Below are positions 47,376 to 58,964 of a DNA stretch of 64,000 bases, in pieces (the stretch's first letter is position 1; the number at the start of each line of letters is the position of its first letter). The stretch is from contig NC_134458.1 in assembly GCF_047948215.1 (NCBI RefSeq), positions 145,157,036 to 145,221,035 on the forward strand, written 5' to 3'. The translations under genes and the position numbers were made by a program. The notes beneath the pieces are model-generated. The model made no database searches. It was given only the letters and a program-made list of their open reading frames with translations, and was not told the DNA's origin. Source of the stretch: Lycorma delicatula. Taxonomy: Eukaryota > Arthropoda > Insecta > Hemiptera > Fulgoridae.

Positions 47376-49385
47376 ACCATGGAAATTTCTAACTACTCTC
47401 AATTTAGATCAAACATTTTAAGTAATTTATTATTGAATATGTTGAAATTTAGTTTAGTGTTCATGTAAATATTTATATTTTTTCCAAAACAAGTTTGGTG
47501 GTACCAGAAAGAGTTATGTAACGAATTTATGGCATTGAATAATGTATTTTTCTCTGATAAATTACTATAGCCTTACTACAGAAGAAAAACCCATTTGAAT
47601 AGATAATTAAGAAAAAATGACTCGAGAAGAAGTAGAAACATTATATTAGCAAATATACTTTTCTCACATACACGAAGCACATCTCCAGATTAATAATATG
47701 AATATTGTAAAAGTTAATTAATGCATGTAAATCTCTACGGACAATACTAAAAATAAATAAACTACAATAAATTATCAAACATAACTACAACTTATCTTAA
47801 AATTATCAATTCATAACAAAAAATGAAACATAAAAAATGCACGTCATTTAATAAATATTTTAATATTTTTAAAACATTTAAAAACGTCAGTAATAAATTA
47901 GATAATTATTGATAATAAAAATAAATAAATATTTTAAATATGATTGTTAAATTCTGTATAAATATCTAAGTACAGTTCTTAGACAATATACGCGATATTT
48001 TATTATTACTTGACTTTACTGCGCACAACATTTTCCATACATGTGACTCTTAAAATTAATTGTCTTCATTCTTATTTAAATTACATCCACCTTTTTTATT
48101 TTGTAAATTTTTATTACTTATTAAAATCAGTAAAAAAAAAAAAAAAATAATGCAACAAGCAACTCTAATGCCGTGCAATTAAAAATAACTTTACATATTT
48201 AAGGTCAGCGGCAGCATTATTTCAATTAAATAAATATACATAAATTAAATAGACATGCCTTGCTCAGTCTTCATATAGAGTTGGTTGGTAGGTCTGATTA
48301 GTTTATTTCAGTGATTAACTGGTTGCAAATTACGACTTAGTGTATTTTTAAAACGTTATGTACGATAAAATTCGTCAGTGACATATGGGATCTGTGGATC
48401 TACATGTAATGCAACATTTGTAGTACAGAAGGATGCGTTAGTTGTCTTAATAGTAGTATACCCCATTGGATAGTTTTATTTCAAACAGAAGATTTTTAAT
48501 GAAAAATAAATATGAGTTATTTAAATGGATATTTAAAAGGATTCAGATCCTGAATCCTAACCTAACCTAACCAACACATCTTAATACTATTTTAGCATTA
48601 TAAAAATTATTTTACTTATTAAAAAAAAAAAAAAAAAAACATTACACTGTCTTACTTAGATATATTTATGTATTATAAATATTACATAATATGCTTTATT
48701 TATTTTATTTTTACTAAATTTAATTATCCATTGTACACATCTCAACAATTCAGTAGAACGGACGTATTATTATGAATATACTTGATATTTTTATAAGTAA
48801 TATTAAGTTTTACAGCTTCATTATACTTGTATTTCGTGTTACTTGAACTGCTTGATTACAACAGTGATATATCCATTAGAAATATAAACGCATTTGTTAA
48901 TATAATAATAACCAGTAATTATAAAAAGTGTTTAAAAGATGTTTCGGAATGTTATTTTAAGCCATTACTAATTTTAAAAACATATTAATAGAAAATAAAA
49001 AAAAAAGTAACTGACTATTATTGAATAAATATAAAAACAACATTTATAAAACTTACTAATTCCATTATTCAGATTTTTTTTATCATAATTTAAATTGTAT
49101 AAAAGAAATAAAGTAATGCACGTAAAGTTTTTATATTTAACTATTTATAATTTGAGAATTACTTGATTTAAAACTAGGGAATTTCGACTGCTTTATCTAA
49201 TTAAAAAGAAGAAATGTAATCATTAGATACATTTTATTAAGAAAGAATAGATTCTGGATAAGCCAACAAAAATGTTTATCACTTCAAGACCGCTCCAATT
49301 GTCTTTTTATGCTCAGAAGAAATACACGTCTTCTCCTTCAGACAGCGCATGCACACCAGTACAGGTTTTGCTAACTGCACCTATA
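47376..49385. other. AT-rich intergenic DNA with a short telomere-like tract
   Basis: At 48556-48572 CCTAACCTAACCTAACC gives three units of the insect telomere repeat (TTAGG on the other strand). Three units is too short for a telomere. Nothing else recognised. Confidence 0.5.
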
Positions 49386-50644
49386 CAGAGTGATTCACGA
49401 AGAATGTAACAATCTTTCACAACATGTTCCACTGGTAAAAATAAAAAGAAAGTTCATTAAAGATAGGTTTGGAAATGTTTCGTGAGCGAGTGTCGGCTGG
49501 AAAAACATTTCGCCTTGATTTTTGGGTCTTCGATAAAAAACAAGCCAGACTATAATTTCTGAGACCTAAATTACAATATAAATTTAGTGGTTTATGTGAA
49601 ATCTAAACTGAAAAACTGAAAAAAAAATAATAGATGTCAGAACTCTATTTTGAATTTTTTTCAGGAAATCTGAGGTAAAAAGCAAAAAACACCGTACTAG
49701 GGGGTATACGCTGGAGTAAAGACACGAAACATTTAATGTCAGACGTAAATTAACCTTGTTAAATCGCTAATAAACACATAAAAGTTTTAAACAAAACTTC
49801 TAGTGAAATACAGAACATTATTTTTCGTTTAATACCTAGTTAACAGTTGCCACATTTTCAATTTGTTTTATTAAACCTCGAAATTATTACGTTTATATTA
49901 TTTAATTTCTGTGGACTTTATTCATATCATATTATTCAGAATCATATTCTCTACAAGTTTTATTTAAAACGTTTATGAGTAAAAGTTATTTTACGCCGAA
50001 CATAATATAATGTGATTTTTGAGTCCATTTTTAATCTTCTACCCCTTTTTTCTTTTTCTGTTTAGCCTCCGGGAATTACCGTTAAGGTATTATTTCAGAG
50101 GATGAATGAGGATGATACGTATGAGTGTAAATAAAGAGTAGTCTTGCACAATCTCAGTTTTATCCATTCCTGAGATCTGTTCAATAATTGAAACTCAACC
50201 ACCAAAGAACACCAGTACCCACGATCTAATATTCAAATCCATATAAAGTAACTGCCTTTTCTAGGATTTGAACCTTAGAACAACGAAATCTTATGGATTT
50301 CAAAATCAGCTGATTTGCAATAAGTTCACCACTACACCAACCCGGTGGGTCGATCTTCTACCCCTGATTTCTCAAAAATGCTATAAATACAGTTCTGGGA
50401 CTTATTTTTATTCAGTTTTTATAGTTTAGATTTCATACAAAACCTCTAAATTTACCCCTTAATTTGGGCCTCAAGAATTACAATATGACTTAATTTTACC
50501 GACGGTGAGGAAATCATGACGAAATCTTTCGCCAACCGTCACTCCCTAACGAAGTATTTCTGAACCTATATTTATTTATGAATTTTTTTCATTACTTTTA
50601 AGAGTAGATCATGTCCCAATAGTTTTTTATTCTTCGTGAATCAG
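49386..50644. mobile_element. Terminal-inverted-repeat DNA element, copy 1 (non-coding)
   Basis: The left end CAGAGTGATTCACGAAGAAT is inverted at the right end (ATTCTTCGTGAATCA, 50629-50643). The inverted similarity continues inward: TTTCG...GAGTGTCGGCTGG...ATTTCGCC near 49478-49515 against CGAAATCTTTCGCC...CCGTCACTC near 50520-50548. No transposase is present, so it is non-autonomous. A SINE interrupts it at 50047-50352. Removing the SINE leaves about 940 bases. A related copy lies at 57572. Confidence 0.75.
50047..50352 (-). mobile_element. SINE family A, full length, inserted in a TIR element
   Basis: Full tRNA-like head (CCCACCGGGTTGGTGTAGTG), B-box region (GGTTCAAATCC on minus), body and GGAGGCTAAACAGAAAAAG tail. 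The target-site duplication ATCTTCTACCCCT is exact at 50034-50046 and 50353-50365. The host TIR element must therefore be older than this insertion. Confidence 0.92.
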
Positions 50645-50896
50645 GCAAATATATATATATTTTTTAATAGCTTCTAAAATGTATTTTCAAAAACATTTTT
50701 GAAATCTTTCTATTAAATTTTTGAATCCAACCCTCTTCTGAAAGAATTTTTAGTTTTTTTATAATTTACGTGGAAAAGATATATTTTAGTAAAGTAATTT
50801 ATTTAAAAAATTAAACTTGAAATATCTTTTGAAGAAAACTTTTACGAAATCCTTAACGGGGAATCTGACACACACACGCGCACACACACACGCACA

Positions 50897-50941
<45 letters not shown>

Positions 50942-51501
50942 TTTCCCTTTCCTGGAGAATACATTCTTTTTTAATATAAAAATCTCAAGATACATTATAG
51001 TGGGATAAATTTTATTATGATTTTTGTTCTTATTTCAGATAAATAATCTTTGTTCTGAGGCGTTGTGTCAAAATAATGGAAAGCAAGCTGTTCTATTATT
51101 TTAGCTAAAAATTAAATAGGATAAATATTCGCAAACTTTTTTTGTAATTTTAAACAAAACCTCCATCCTTTTTTGTAAACTAGTTGAAAATATTAAGAAA
51201 AATTATGAATCGTATTAATAAAAAGATATCAATTTATATTGGTTTCAAGATGCATACACTGATATAATTAAATATATTTATTTTATACAGTGTTAGCTAT
51301 AATTACAAAATGATTCCTAGCTACAACTATGATCGATCTGTCAATATTTTATTAGTGGAAAATCACAAATCTTTTTGTAATTTTTTTGCTTTTGTAAATT
51401 CAACGTTTATCCGAAAAACACAACATAAAAGATCACAGCAAATTTCGAAAGAATGTCTGCATGTTGAGCTGTATTTATAAATCTTCCAGGACTCTGAATA
51501 T
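50645..51501. other. Intergenic DNA with (CA)n
   Basis: A (CA)n tract with interspersed CG steps spans 50868-50940. Open frames crossing it on both strands are repeat-driven. Nothing else recognised. Confidence 0.6.
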
Positions 51502-51791
51502 AGAGCCTACCGAGCTGGTCTAATGGCTAACTCGTCAAATCAGCTAATTTCGAAGTCGAGAGTTTTAAGGTTCAAATCCTAGTAAAGGCATTTAATTTTA
51601 CACAGATTTAAATACTAGATCATAGATACCGGTGTTCTTTGGTGGTTGGGTTCCAATTAACCACACATCTCAGGAACGGTCAAGCTGAGACTGTATAAGA
51701 CTACACTTCATTTACATTCATAAATATCATCATCATTCATCCTCAGAAGTAATAACTTACAATGGGTTCCGGAGGCTAAACAGAAAAGAAA
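51502..51791 (+). mobile_element. SINE family A, full length, with exact target-site duplication
   Basis: The best preserved family member (290 bases). It has the A-box-like GAGCTGGTCTAATGGCTAAC and B box GGTTCAAATCC within a tRNA-like head. The body includes TTTGGTGGTTGGGTTCCAAT. The 3' domain is CAGAAGTAATAACTTACAAT then GGGTTCCGGAGGCTAAACAG, ending A-rich. The duplication GGACTCTGAATAT is exact at 51489-51501 and 51792-51804. Confidence 0.93.
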
Positions 51792-51804
51792 GGACTCTGA
51801 ATAT

Positions 51805-52030
51805 TAAACCTTGAATTCTGGCTCAAATATTTTTATATATAGGACAGTGATGCCATTAAATTTTGAGCTTAATCAGACATGGTGGCGGAGTATTTACCGT
51901 TGGGTATTTCAAGTAGGAACTTGAAATTCAGTACAGTTTTTGTACTAAATGGGTTGTTTCCATTATAGAATTACCGCCGAACAAGAAAATATTTTTGTAT
52001 TTTATAGATATTAATGTCAAACAACTTATG

Positions 52031-52092
<62 letters not shown>

Positions 52093-53149
52093 TTATTTTT
52101 TATTTATCTTAGAATATAGATAACAGTGTAACCTCAAGCAAAGGTGGATAACTTAGCATGAAATAAAAATTACATCGTAAAAATAGTAATAATATATTTA
52201 CGAACAAGAAATTTAAGCGCCAAATATATTAGAGAAAGTGAGGAATGAAATGGTTTTAAAAATTTCCACACAAATCTCATTTACATTATAAAAATTATTC
52301 AGCCTTCATTCTCTTCTTTAAAGAAACTGGGTTTAGTAAATTTTATTTAACGATTGCTCTCTCTTTAAACCACAGTCATTAGGAAGCTAGGATAGTTAGT
52401 ATAAAGCAACACGTCATCGTTTCTGTTTTGTAATTTCCTAGTTTATACACTTTGTTTATATAAGGGCTAAAAAAAAAAAGACTAACAATTGTAAATAAAC
52501 ATTTTTTTAGAATGTGTTAGTTATGAAAGAAAGAAAATTTCAGCAAGTTTGAACGTAAAGTTATTTACTTCTTAAATTATAAAAAATAGATAAAAAAAGT
52601 GAAAAGAACAAGTAAATTGAGATGAAAGAAGTGAAAAGTACAAATCAATTGAGATGAAAGAAGGGAAAAATACAAGTAAACTGAAATAAAAATATGAAGT
52701 GAATTTGATTGATGGTTAAATTAGGTCAAAAGTTCCGTTTGGAAGTTATGATTCTACAATAAAAGTAGAGATTGGTTTAAGTTTAATGTAACTAGGTTAA
52801 ATCCATTTTAGATCTTATTTATTTAAAGTTAATTATTTAAAATCTCATGAATTTAAATTCGGAGTATAAATCCACTTATTTCTTAGAATTCTAAGAAATT
52901 TAAATAGTTTATTCGCTTAACTGTAACACTAAATTTTATCATTAAGTATTTATGGAATAATTTACAATTATAATTTAAATTAGAAACGTAGAATATAATA
53001 TCTTCTGGCAAATAAGAAATTTTTATATTTTAAAACAAGTAAAATTACCTTCATGTACTTTAATAAAATTCATTTGGTCTACCATAATTTCCTTTCACTT
53101 AATTAAGTATAGGCATCTGATTAGAAATTTAAAATATTCGTAATTATAT
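51805..53149. other. AT-rich intergenic DNA with long (TA)n
   Basis: A (TA)n run at 52033-52088. A tandem-like block AGATGAAAGAAGTGAAAAGTACAA recurs with changes near 52600-52680. No gene seen. Confidence 0.5.
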
Positions 53150-53845
53150 ACGGGTACGGACTCATCTCTGATTTTAATACAATTTGTAATATACCTTATT
53201 TAGGACCAACGCCATTCGATACAATTGAAATTATTCGAGTTAAGTCTCTCGTAATTACCCAGTACCCTCACCAAAAAATTTCGTAATTCAGCATTGTACA
53301 AGTGTAATATGCATTATTTTCGGATTAAATAATTTAGTTTCAGTGAAATTAAGTTAAAACTGAGATTAGATTCACTTAAGACTAAATTAAGTTTTAAGCT
53401 TAAGGTGTTGGTTTTGGTAAATGTGCAACATACATTATTTACGAAGTAATAACTTGGTTTAAGTGAAACTTAATTGAATTTAGTTAGGTTTAGGTCAAGA
53501 TTAAGGTTATATTAGGTTACGTTAGGTTGGTTGATAAGTAAATTATAAATTTGACAGAAACTTACCGTCATTTATCTGATGACGTCATAACCCAAGACTT
53601 CTGCTCGAGTTAACTTTAAGCAAATCTAACCTTATTCTTAACTGAAATCAAATTATTTAGTCAGCAAATAATGTATATTACACGTGTACAATGCAAAAAA
53701 AAAAAACGAAATTTTGGGTGCGAGTACTGTGTAATTTATGAGAGACGTAGCTTGAACTGAAAGGCGTTTTCGACCAATAATTTCTAGTAACTTAATTCCT
53801 AAATATGGTATATTCCAAATTTCATCAAAGTCAGAGGTGAGTTCG
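53150..53845. mobile_element. Fold-back / MITE-like element with ~240-bp inverted repeats
   Basis: The left arm (about 53152-53400) and right arm (about 53590-53845) are inverted copies. Outer ends: TACGGACTCATCTCTG against TACGAACTCACCTCTG. Further in: AATATACCTTATTTAGGA against AATATACCATATTTAGGA; GTCTCTCGTAATTAC against GTCTCTCATAAATTAC; then GCATTGTACA.GTGTAATAT in both, and AAATAATTTAGTTTCAGT against AAATAATTTGATTTCAGT. Together the arms cover most of the ~700 bases. No coding sequence. No clear target-site duplication read. Confidence 0.8.
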
Positions 53846-54079
53846 TAACTACAATTAACAAAACATCATGTAATTAACAAACGACTTCAATTACACTAAT
53901 TAAAATGTGGTCACAAGTTTTATAATTTCAAATAAAATAACTATTATCATTTTCTTCTTTTCACGTTGCTTAAATAATTTTAAAGTTGTGAGATCTCATG
54001 AAATATCACCGTATTTTTTAAAAAAGCAAATATTTGCTTAACTACATACTTTAAATAAATTTTAATTCATTAAGAAATT
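53846..54079. other. AT-rich spacer
   Basis: Nothing recognised between the fold-back element and the RTE-like element. Confidence 0.5.
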
Positions 54080-55080
54080 AGAACAGAGATAGAAGAACAA
54101 TTGCTAACATGAACAGGAACCAAACAGAAACAGTAATAATTGAAGAACATAAGAAAGAAGCCGTAATAAGAAAGGGAGTCCGACAAGGATGTTCCCTATC
54201 TCCAATACTTTTCAATCTTTACATGGAACTAGTAGTTAATGATGTTAAAGAACAATTTAGATTCGGAGTAACAGTACAAGGTGAAAAGATAAAGATGCTA
54301 CTACGATTTGCTGATGATATAGTAATTCTAGCCGAGAGTAAAAAGGATTTAGAAGAAACAATGAACGGCATAGATGAAGTCCTACGCAAGAACTATCGCA
54401 TGAAAATAAACAAGAACAAAAAAAAAGTAATAAAGTGTAGTAGAATAACGAAGATGGACCACTGAATGTGAAAATAGGAGGAGAAAAGATTATGGAGGTA
54501 GAAGAATTTTATTATTTGGGAAGTAGAATTACTAAAGATGGACGAAGCAGGAGCGATATAAAATGCCGAATAGCACAAGCGAAACGAGCCTTCAGTAAGA
54601 AATATAATTTGTTTACATCAAAAATTAATTTAAATCTCAGGAAAAGATTTTTGAAAGTGTATGTTTGGAGTGTCGCTTTATATGGAAGTGAAACTTGGAC
54701 AATCGGAGTATCTGAGAAGAAAAGATTAGAAGCTTTTGAAATGTGGTGCTATAGGAGAATGTTAAAAATCAGATGGGTGGATAAAGTGACAAATGAAGAG
54801 GTATTGCGGCAAATAGATGAAAAAAGAAGCATTTGGAAAAATATAGTTAAAAAAAGAGACAGACTTATAGGCCACATACTAAGGCATCCTGGAATAGTCG
54901 CTTTAATATTGGAAGGACAGGTAGAAGGAAAAAATTGTGTAGGCAGGCCACATTTGGAATATGTAAAACAAATTGTTAGGGATGTAGGATGTAGAGGGTA
55001 TACTGAAATGAAACGACTAGCACTAGATAGGGAATCTTGGAGAGCTGCATCAAACCAGTAAAATGACTGAAGACAAAAAA
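54080..55080 (+). pseudogene. RTE-like reverse transcriptase, 5'-truncated, one frameshift
   Basis: The open frame around 54109-54465 holds reverse transcriptase motifs: KGVRQGCSLSPILFNLYMEL, then LLRFADDIVILAES with both palm Asp residues. After CSR near 54440 a one-base deletion shifts the frame to 54468-55061. That part carries YYLGSRITKDGRSRSDI (thumb), SVALYGSETWTIGVSEKKRL, FEMWCYRRMLKIRW and the C-terminal RPHLEYVKQIVRDVGCRG. It ends ESWRAASNQ with a stop at 55059-55061, followed by TGACTGAAGAC and an A-rich tail to about 55095. The endonuclease and finger domains are missing; a TAG lies just upstream at about 54081. Relatively intact and nearly identical to 23527-23803, so young. Confidence 0.88.
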
Positions 55081-55095
55081 TAAAAAATAAATTAG

Positions 55096-57571
55096 ACGCA
55101 GATTAAAAAATTTTTTTTAAATTTTTATTTACAATCGGGTACGTCTCTGTTGGAACCTTAAATAAACTATATCACATTAAATTATATTCACATTAAAAAG
55201 GAATCCCCGTTGATATTCCTCAAAAACTACATAATAATGCTATATACAACCTCTGAGGGTAGAACGTAGAACGTCCAAAGGTAGTTTTGAAATATAATAG
55301 AAAAAAGATACAATATCTAGAATCACAAGAATGGCAGATTGATGAAACACTTAGAATAAAAAAAAAACCATAAAAGAAAAAAGTTAAAAATTAGTGTGAA
55401 AACAGAAACAGAGAGGAATAAAGGAAGGGAATAAAAGATTGATTAAATAATTCACAACATTCAGCGATGGAATTACACATAGAGTAATTAATATCCAGAA
55501 CGTATAACCGCTTAAGTCTTCTAAGATTCTCACCGTTGTCTACAAAGTTTACGGCCAAGTGGTTACGTGTTCATTTAGCCGAAGTTCATATTTCAAACTG
55601 AAACGCTGTATTTCTTCCTTGACATACCGTAGACCCAAATATTCGTCGATTTTTTTTTTAGCAAACCACGTCGCTATCTGCTTAAATTAGCTGTATTGAG
55701 TTAATTTGTAAAACTGTGTTGAGAACTTTCATAATTCCCTTTACCTTTTTTTTAAATATTGTTATGTTCTTATGTGTCATAGAATTATGAGATTTGATGA
55801 TAAGTGATTTTCTATTCAAAAGCACTGCTAAATACCAAATAAATACAAAGAATTTAACTTATATCTTAATAATAGGTAGGAAGTAAATAAATCGGTACCC
55901 AAATTTTATTTTAACATTAGATCTCGCTAAAGCTTCTAACCCTGTTTCGTTAAAAGAAAATTATATCCAAATGGCCAAAAACGTTGTTTTTATATAATTA
56001 TTTATACGAATACAAAACACGGTAATACTTAAAAAAAAAAAAAATTTTTGAATCCTCATAGAATATACTACATAATCGTTTCTAATAAAAATGTTTAGTG
56101 ATTTAGAATAAAAAGGTCATTGTTTAAATTTTAAGCTTAAGCTTCCTTCAGTAGCCGATAGTTATTTACAGTATGAAAAAAAATTAAATTAGTTGGAAAA
56201 ATTTATCCTGGAAAAGGTTTTCTCAAAAAACTTTTTCTCGTTTACCAGTTCTTTGTGAAATCTGTATCATAATCTACGTCATAAGTTAATAAAAATTTAT
56301 CAGAATAAATAGCAATAATGATTAAAAATTTTTTAATTGTTAAATTACATAATCTTTCAATAGTAAGTATAATCTACGAAAATACTTTTCGTAAATTAAA
56401 AAAAAGAATGAAAAAGAAATTAGATTACTAAGCACTTTTTTACAAGTTATTAGTTAATTGCAGTATATTAGTTAATTTAATCTAAAACAAATTTGTGAAA
56501 GGTAGTTAATTAAATTAAAACTTATTAAATACTTTTTTACTATAAAGCTCAATAAAGTTACACCTTAATTTAAATTTTAATCTGAGCTTGCGACTGTAAC
56601 TTTAATTTTTCTATTTCCTGAACAAAATCTTTTGAATTTTTTTTCTAAAATGTGTCTCAGATATAAATAATGAAACTTTTATTGCGGAAAGGAGGAGAGG
56701 CTCAAAGTGATTTCTAAGGAATCCTTTGAAATTGGATAAAATATACATGTAGTTAATTTTAATGTATTTTAGACTGCATTTTAAAAATATAAATTACAAA
56801 AGAATAATACTATAAAAATTGCTGATCAACTTCAGTTTAAAATTAATTTAGAAGACATTTATTCTACGAGTTGCTGAAGATCTTATATGTTTTTATTCTT
56901 TTCCATTATTTTTGTTCATCCTGAGAGAATAAACGCTAAAATGGAAAAACTTTTTTTAAGATCAGGTGGGCTTCACTGTTAATACTTTTAAGGAAAACAT
57001 AGCTATAACTTTACTTACAATTGAAATGTAGAATGTCTGTAAGTTTTAATACACAAGAAAAATAAACAAGGTAAAAAATAAGCCGCAAAACATAAATCAT
57101 CTCAAGGAACCTATTAGAACACCATTACACCATAATTTCAATTTTGCTTATACGTTTTCTTCATTAGTGGAGTGCACAAAACGAAATGTTTTTCAAAACA
57201 GTGATAGTTATGTAGAGAAAATTATATAACTAAAAATAGTTTTCAAAAATAAATGATTATTTTTCTATTTATGGAAACTTATGGTACATTCTGTATACAC
57301 ATCCTGTAATAGAATCTTTCTTTTACAATATGCCTGGAAAAATAACAATCATATCGACATAATGGATTAATATTTTAATTTAACTTTTTATTCAGTGGAA
57401 GTATAGTTGTTTACTAGTGTAGCTGATGTGGAAATAAGGTATAACACTCAGTATATGCAAGAATACAATGGACTGAATAGATTTAATTTCTTGTTACCTT
57501 CTTCAATGACTTACATATACATAGGTATATTTTATTTATTATCGTTCCCAGACCTTTAAGATGTAGAGTAT
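55096..57571. other. AT-rich intergenic DNA, nothing recognised
   Basis: About 2.5 kb without a gene or recognised repeat. Confidence 0.6.
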
Positions 57572-58699
57572 ACATAGTGATTCACGAAGAACGTAACAAA
57601 CTTTCAGAATCTGTTTTATTAGTGGAAATAAAGAAGAAAGTTGAAAGAAGAAAGTAAATACAAGTTCGTAAGCGATTGTCGGTTGGACAATGATTTCGCC
57701 CTGATTTCTGCGCCTTCGGTAAAAATAAGCCAGATTGCAATTCTTTTATACGGGTTTGAATGCTAGATTGTGGATACCGGTGTTTTTTGCTGCTTAGGTT
57801 TCAATTAACCATACATCACAGAAATGGTAGACCTGAGACTACACTTCATTTACATTATACATATACATATCCTCTGAAGTAATACATTACGGTGGTTCCA
57901 GAGACTAAACAGAAAAAAGTTTATTAGTATACATAAATATTTGACGACGTTTGATCTTCTCTATACTTAACTGCAGAAAAGATAAATTTCCACCAGAGTA
58001 AATCATGAATTGAACCAAAACTAATCCTCCTATATAAGATAAAACTGTTTACTTTTCCCCTTACTCTAACTAAAAAGATTAATAAAAAAGGGATGGTGCC
58101 ACAAAACGGGCAAGACCCTTGTGGACACCTAATCTTTCATCTTTTACAAATAATATAAATTAAGTTAAGTTAAGTAATAAATATTAAATTGTATTATAAA
58201 ACAATGTTAAATTAAGTATGATTAAGTTAAGTAATATTATAATTAGTATTAGGATTACTCCATTAATTATTAATTTTGTAAAAGTGAAAGAAATAAAATA
58301 AAAAAGAAGAAAGAAGATTGTAATTTATAAGACCCAAATTAAAGTGTAAATTTAGTGGTTTTATATGAAATATCAACTGAAAAATTAAAAAAAATTGGTC
58401 TGAGAACTGTATTTTAGTAGTATTTTTTTTAGAAATCTGGAATAAAATACAAAAGATTGGGATCGAAAACCACACTATTTTATGTTTGGCGTAAAATAAC
58501 TATTAGTTAAGATAGTTAAAATTAGAATAAAAGTTAGAATTAAAATACTAACTTTTAGAATTTTAATACAAACAGGGCGAAATTTTTCGCCAGCTGACAC
58601 CTGGTAACAAAGCGTTTTCTAACCTAGGTTTATATGAACTTTCTTCTTTAGTTTCACCAATAGAAAATATCCTGAAAGTTTGTTATATTTTTTGGGAAT

Positions 58700-58704
<5 letters not shown>
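57572..58704. mobile_element. Terminal-inverted-repeat DNA element, copy 2 (non-coding)
   Basis: Homologous to 49386-50644: left end TAGTGATTCACGAAGAACG, right end an inverted, more diverged copy (GGGAATCAT near 58695-58703). The interior includes AATTTAGTGGTTTTATATGA (about 58342) and a left/right inverted pair around TTTCGCC (about 57698 and 58578). A 571-base insertion at 57744-58314 interrupts it. No transposase. Confidence 0.7.
57744..58314 (+). mobile_element. 5'-truncated SINE A plus ~390 bases of extra 3' sequence, flanked by one duplication
   Basis: The first ~175 bases match the SINE-A body and tail (GGTTTGAATGCTAGATTGTG through GGTTCCAGAGACTAAACAG). Unrelated sequence then runs to an A-rich end (AAATAAAATAAAAAAGAAG). 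The flanks AGATTGCAATTC (57732-57743) and AGATTGTAATTT (58315-58326) look like a 12-base duplication with two changes, and copy 1 of the host element has no such insert at this place. The simplest reading is one retroposition of a read-through transcript carrying 3' flank. Confidence 0.6.

Positions 58705-58741
<37 letters not shown>
58705..58741. repeat. (TA)n microsatellite
   Basis: A (TA)n run directly follows the right end of the TIR element copy 2. Confidence 0.85.
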
Positions 58742-58742
<1 letters not shown>

Positions 58743-58921
58743 CTGAATAATCAGCGGCCACCATTTGTGGTCACCAATGTGCCTATCTGTAGCTGGATAA
58801 TAATCATTACTCCCAGTAAAAACAAAGCCTGAATAGTCCCGTTTGTACTATTCTACATATATGTTGCCATATGAAAGAATGGTACAGTACAGAATTTTTT
58901 AATCTTTTTATTTATTAATTT

Positions 58922-58958
58922 ATTCCCATGCACAAGCTTAAAGCTTTTGCATGGGAAT
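58922..58958. repeat. Near-perfect 18-bp palindrome
   Basis: ATTCCCATGCACAAGCTT (58922-58939) pairs with 58941-58958 with one mismatch and a one-base centre. Confidence 0.9.
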
Positions 58959-58964
58959 GCGTTA

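Noticed and set aside
50786..51008. Cys/Val-rich or Thr/His-rich peptides on both strands
   Set aside because: Encoded entirely by the (CA)n microsatellite.
54109..55061. Reverse transcriptase as a retron, group II intron or other prokaryotic-type RT system
   Set aside because: Motif order, the C-terminal region and the A-rich 3' tail match RTE-like non-LTR retrotransposons, and the setting is eukaryotic.
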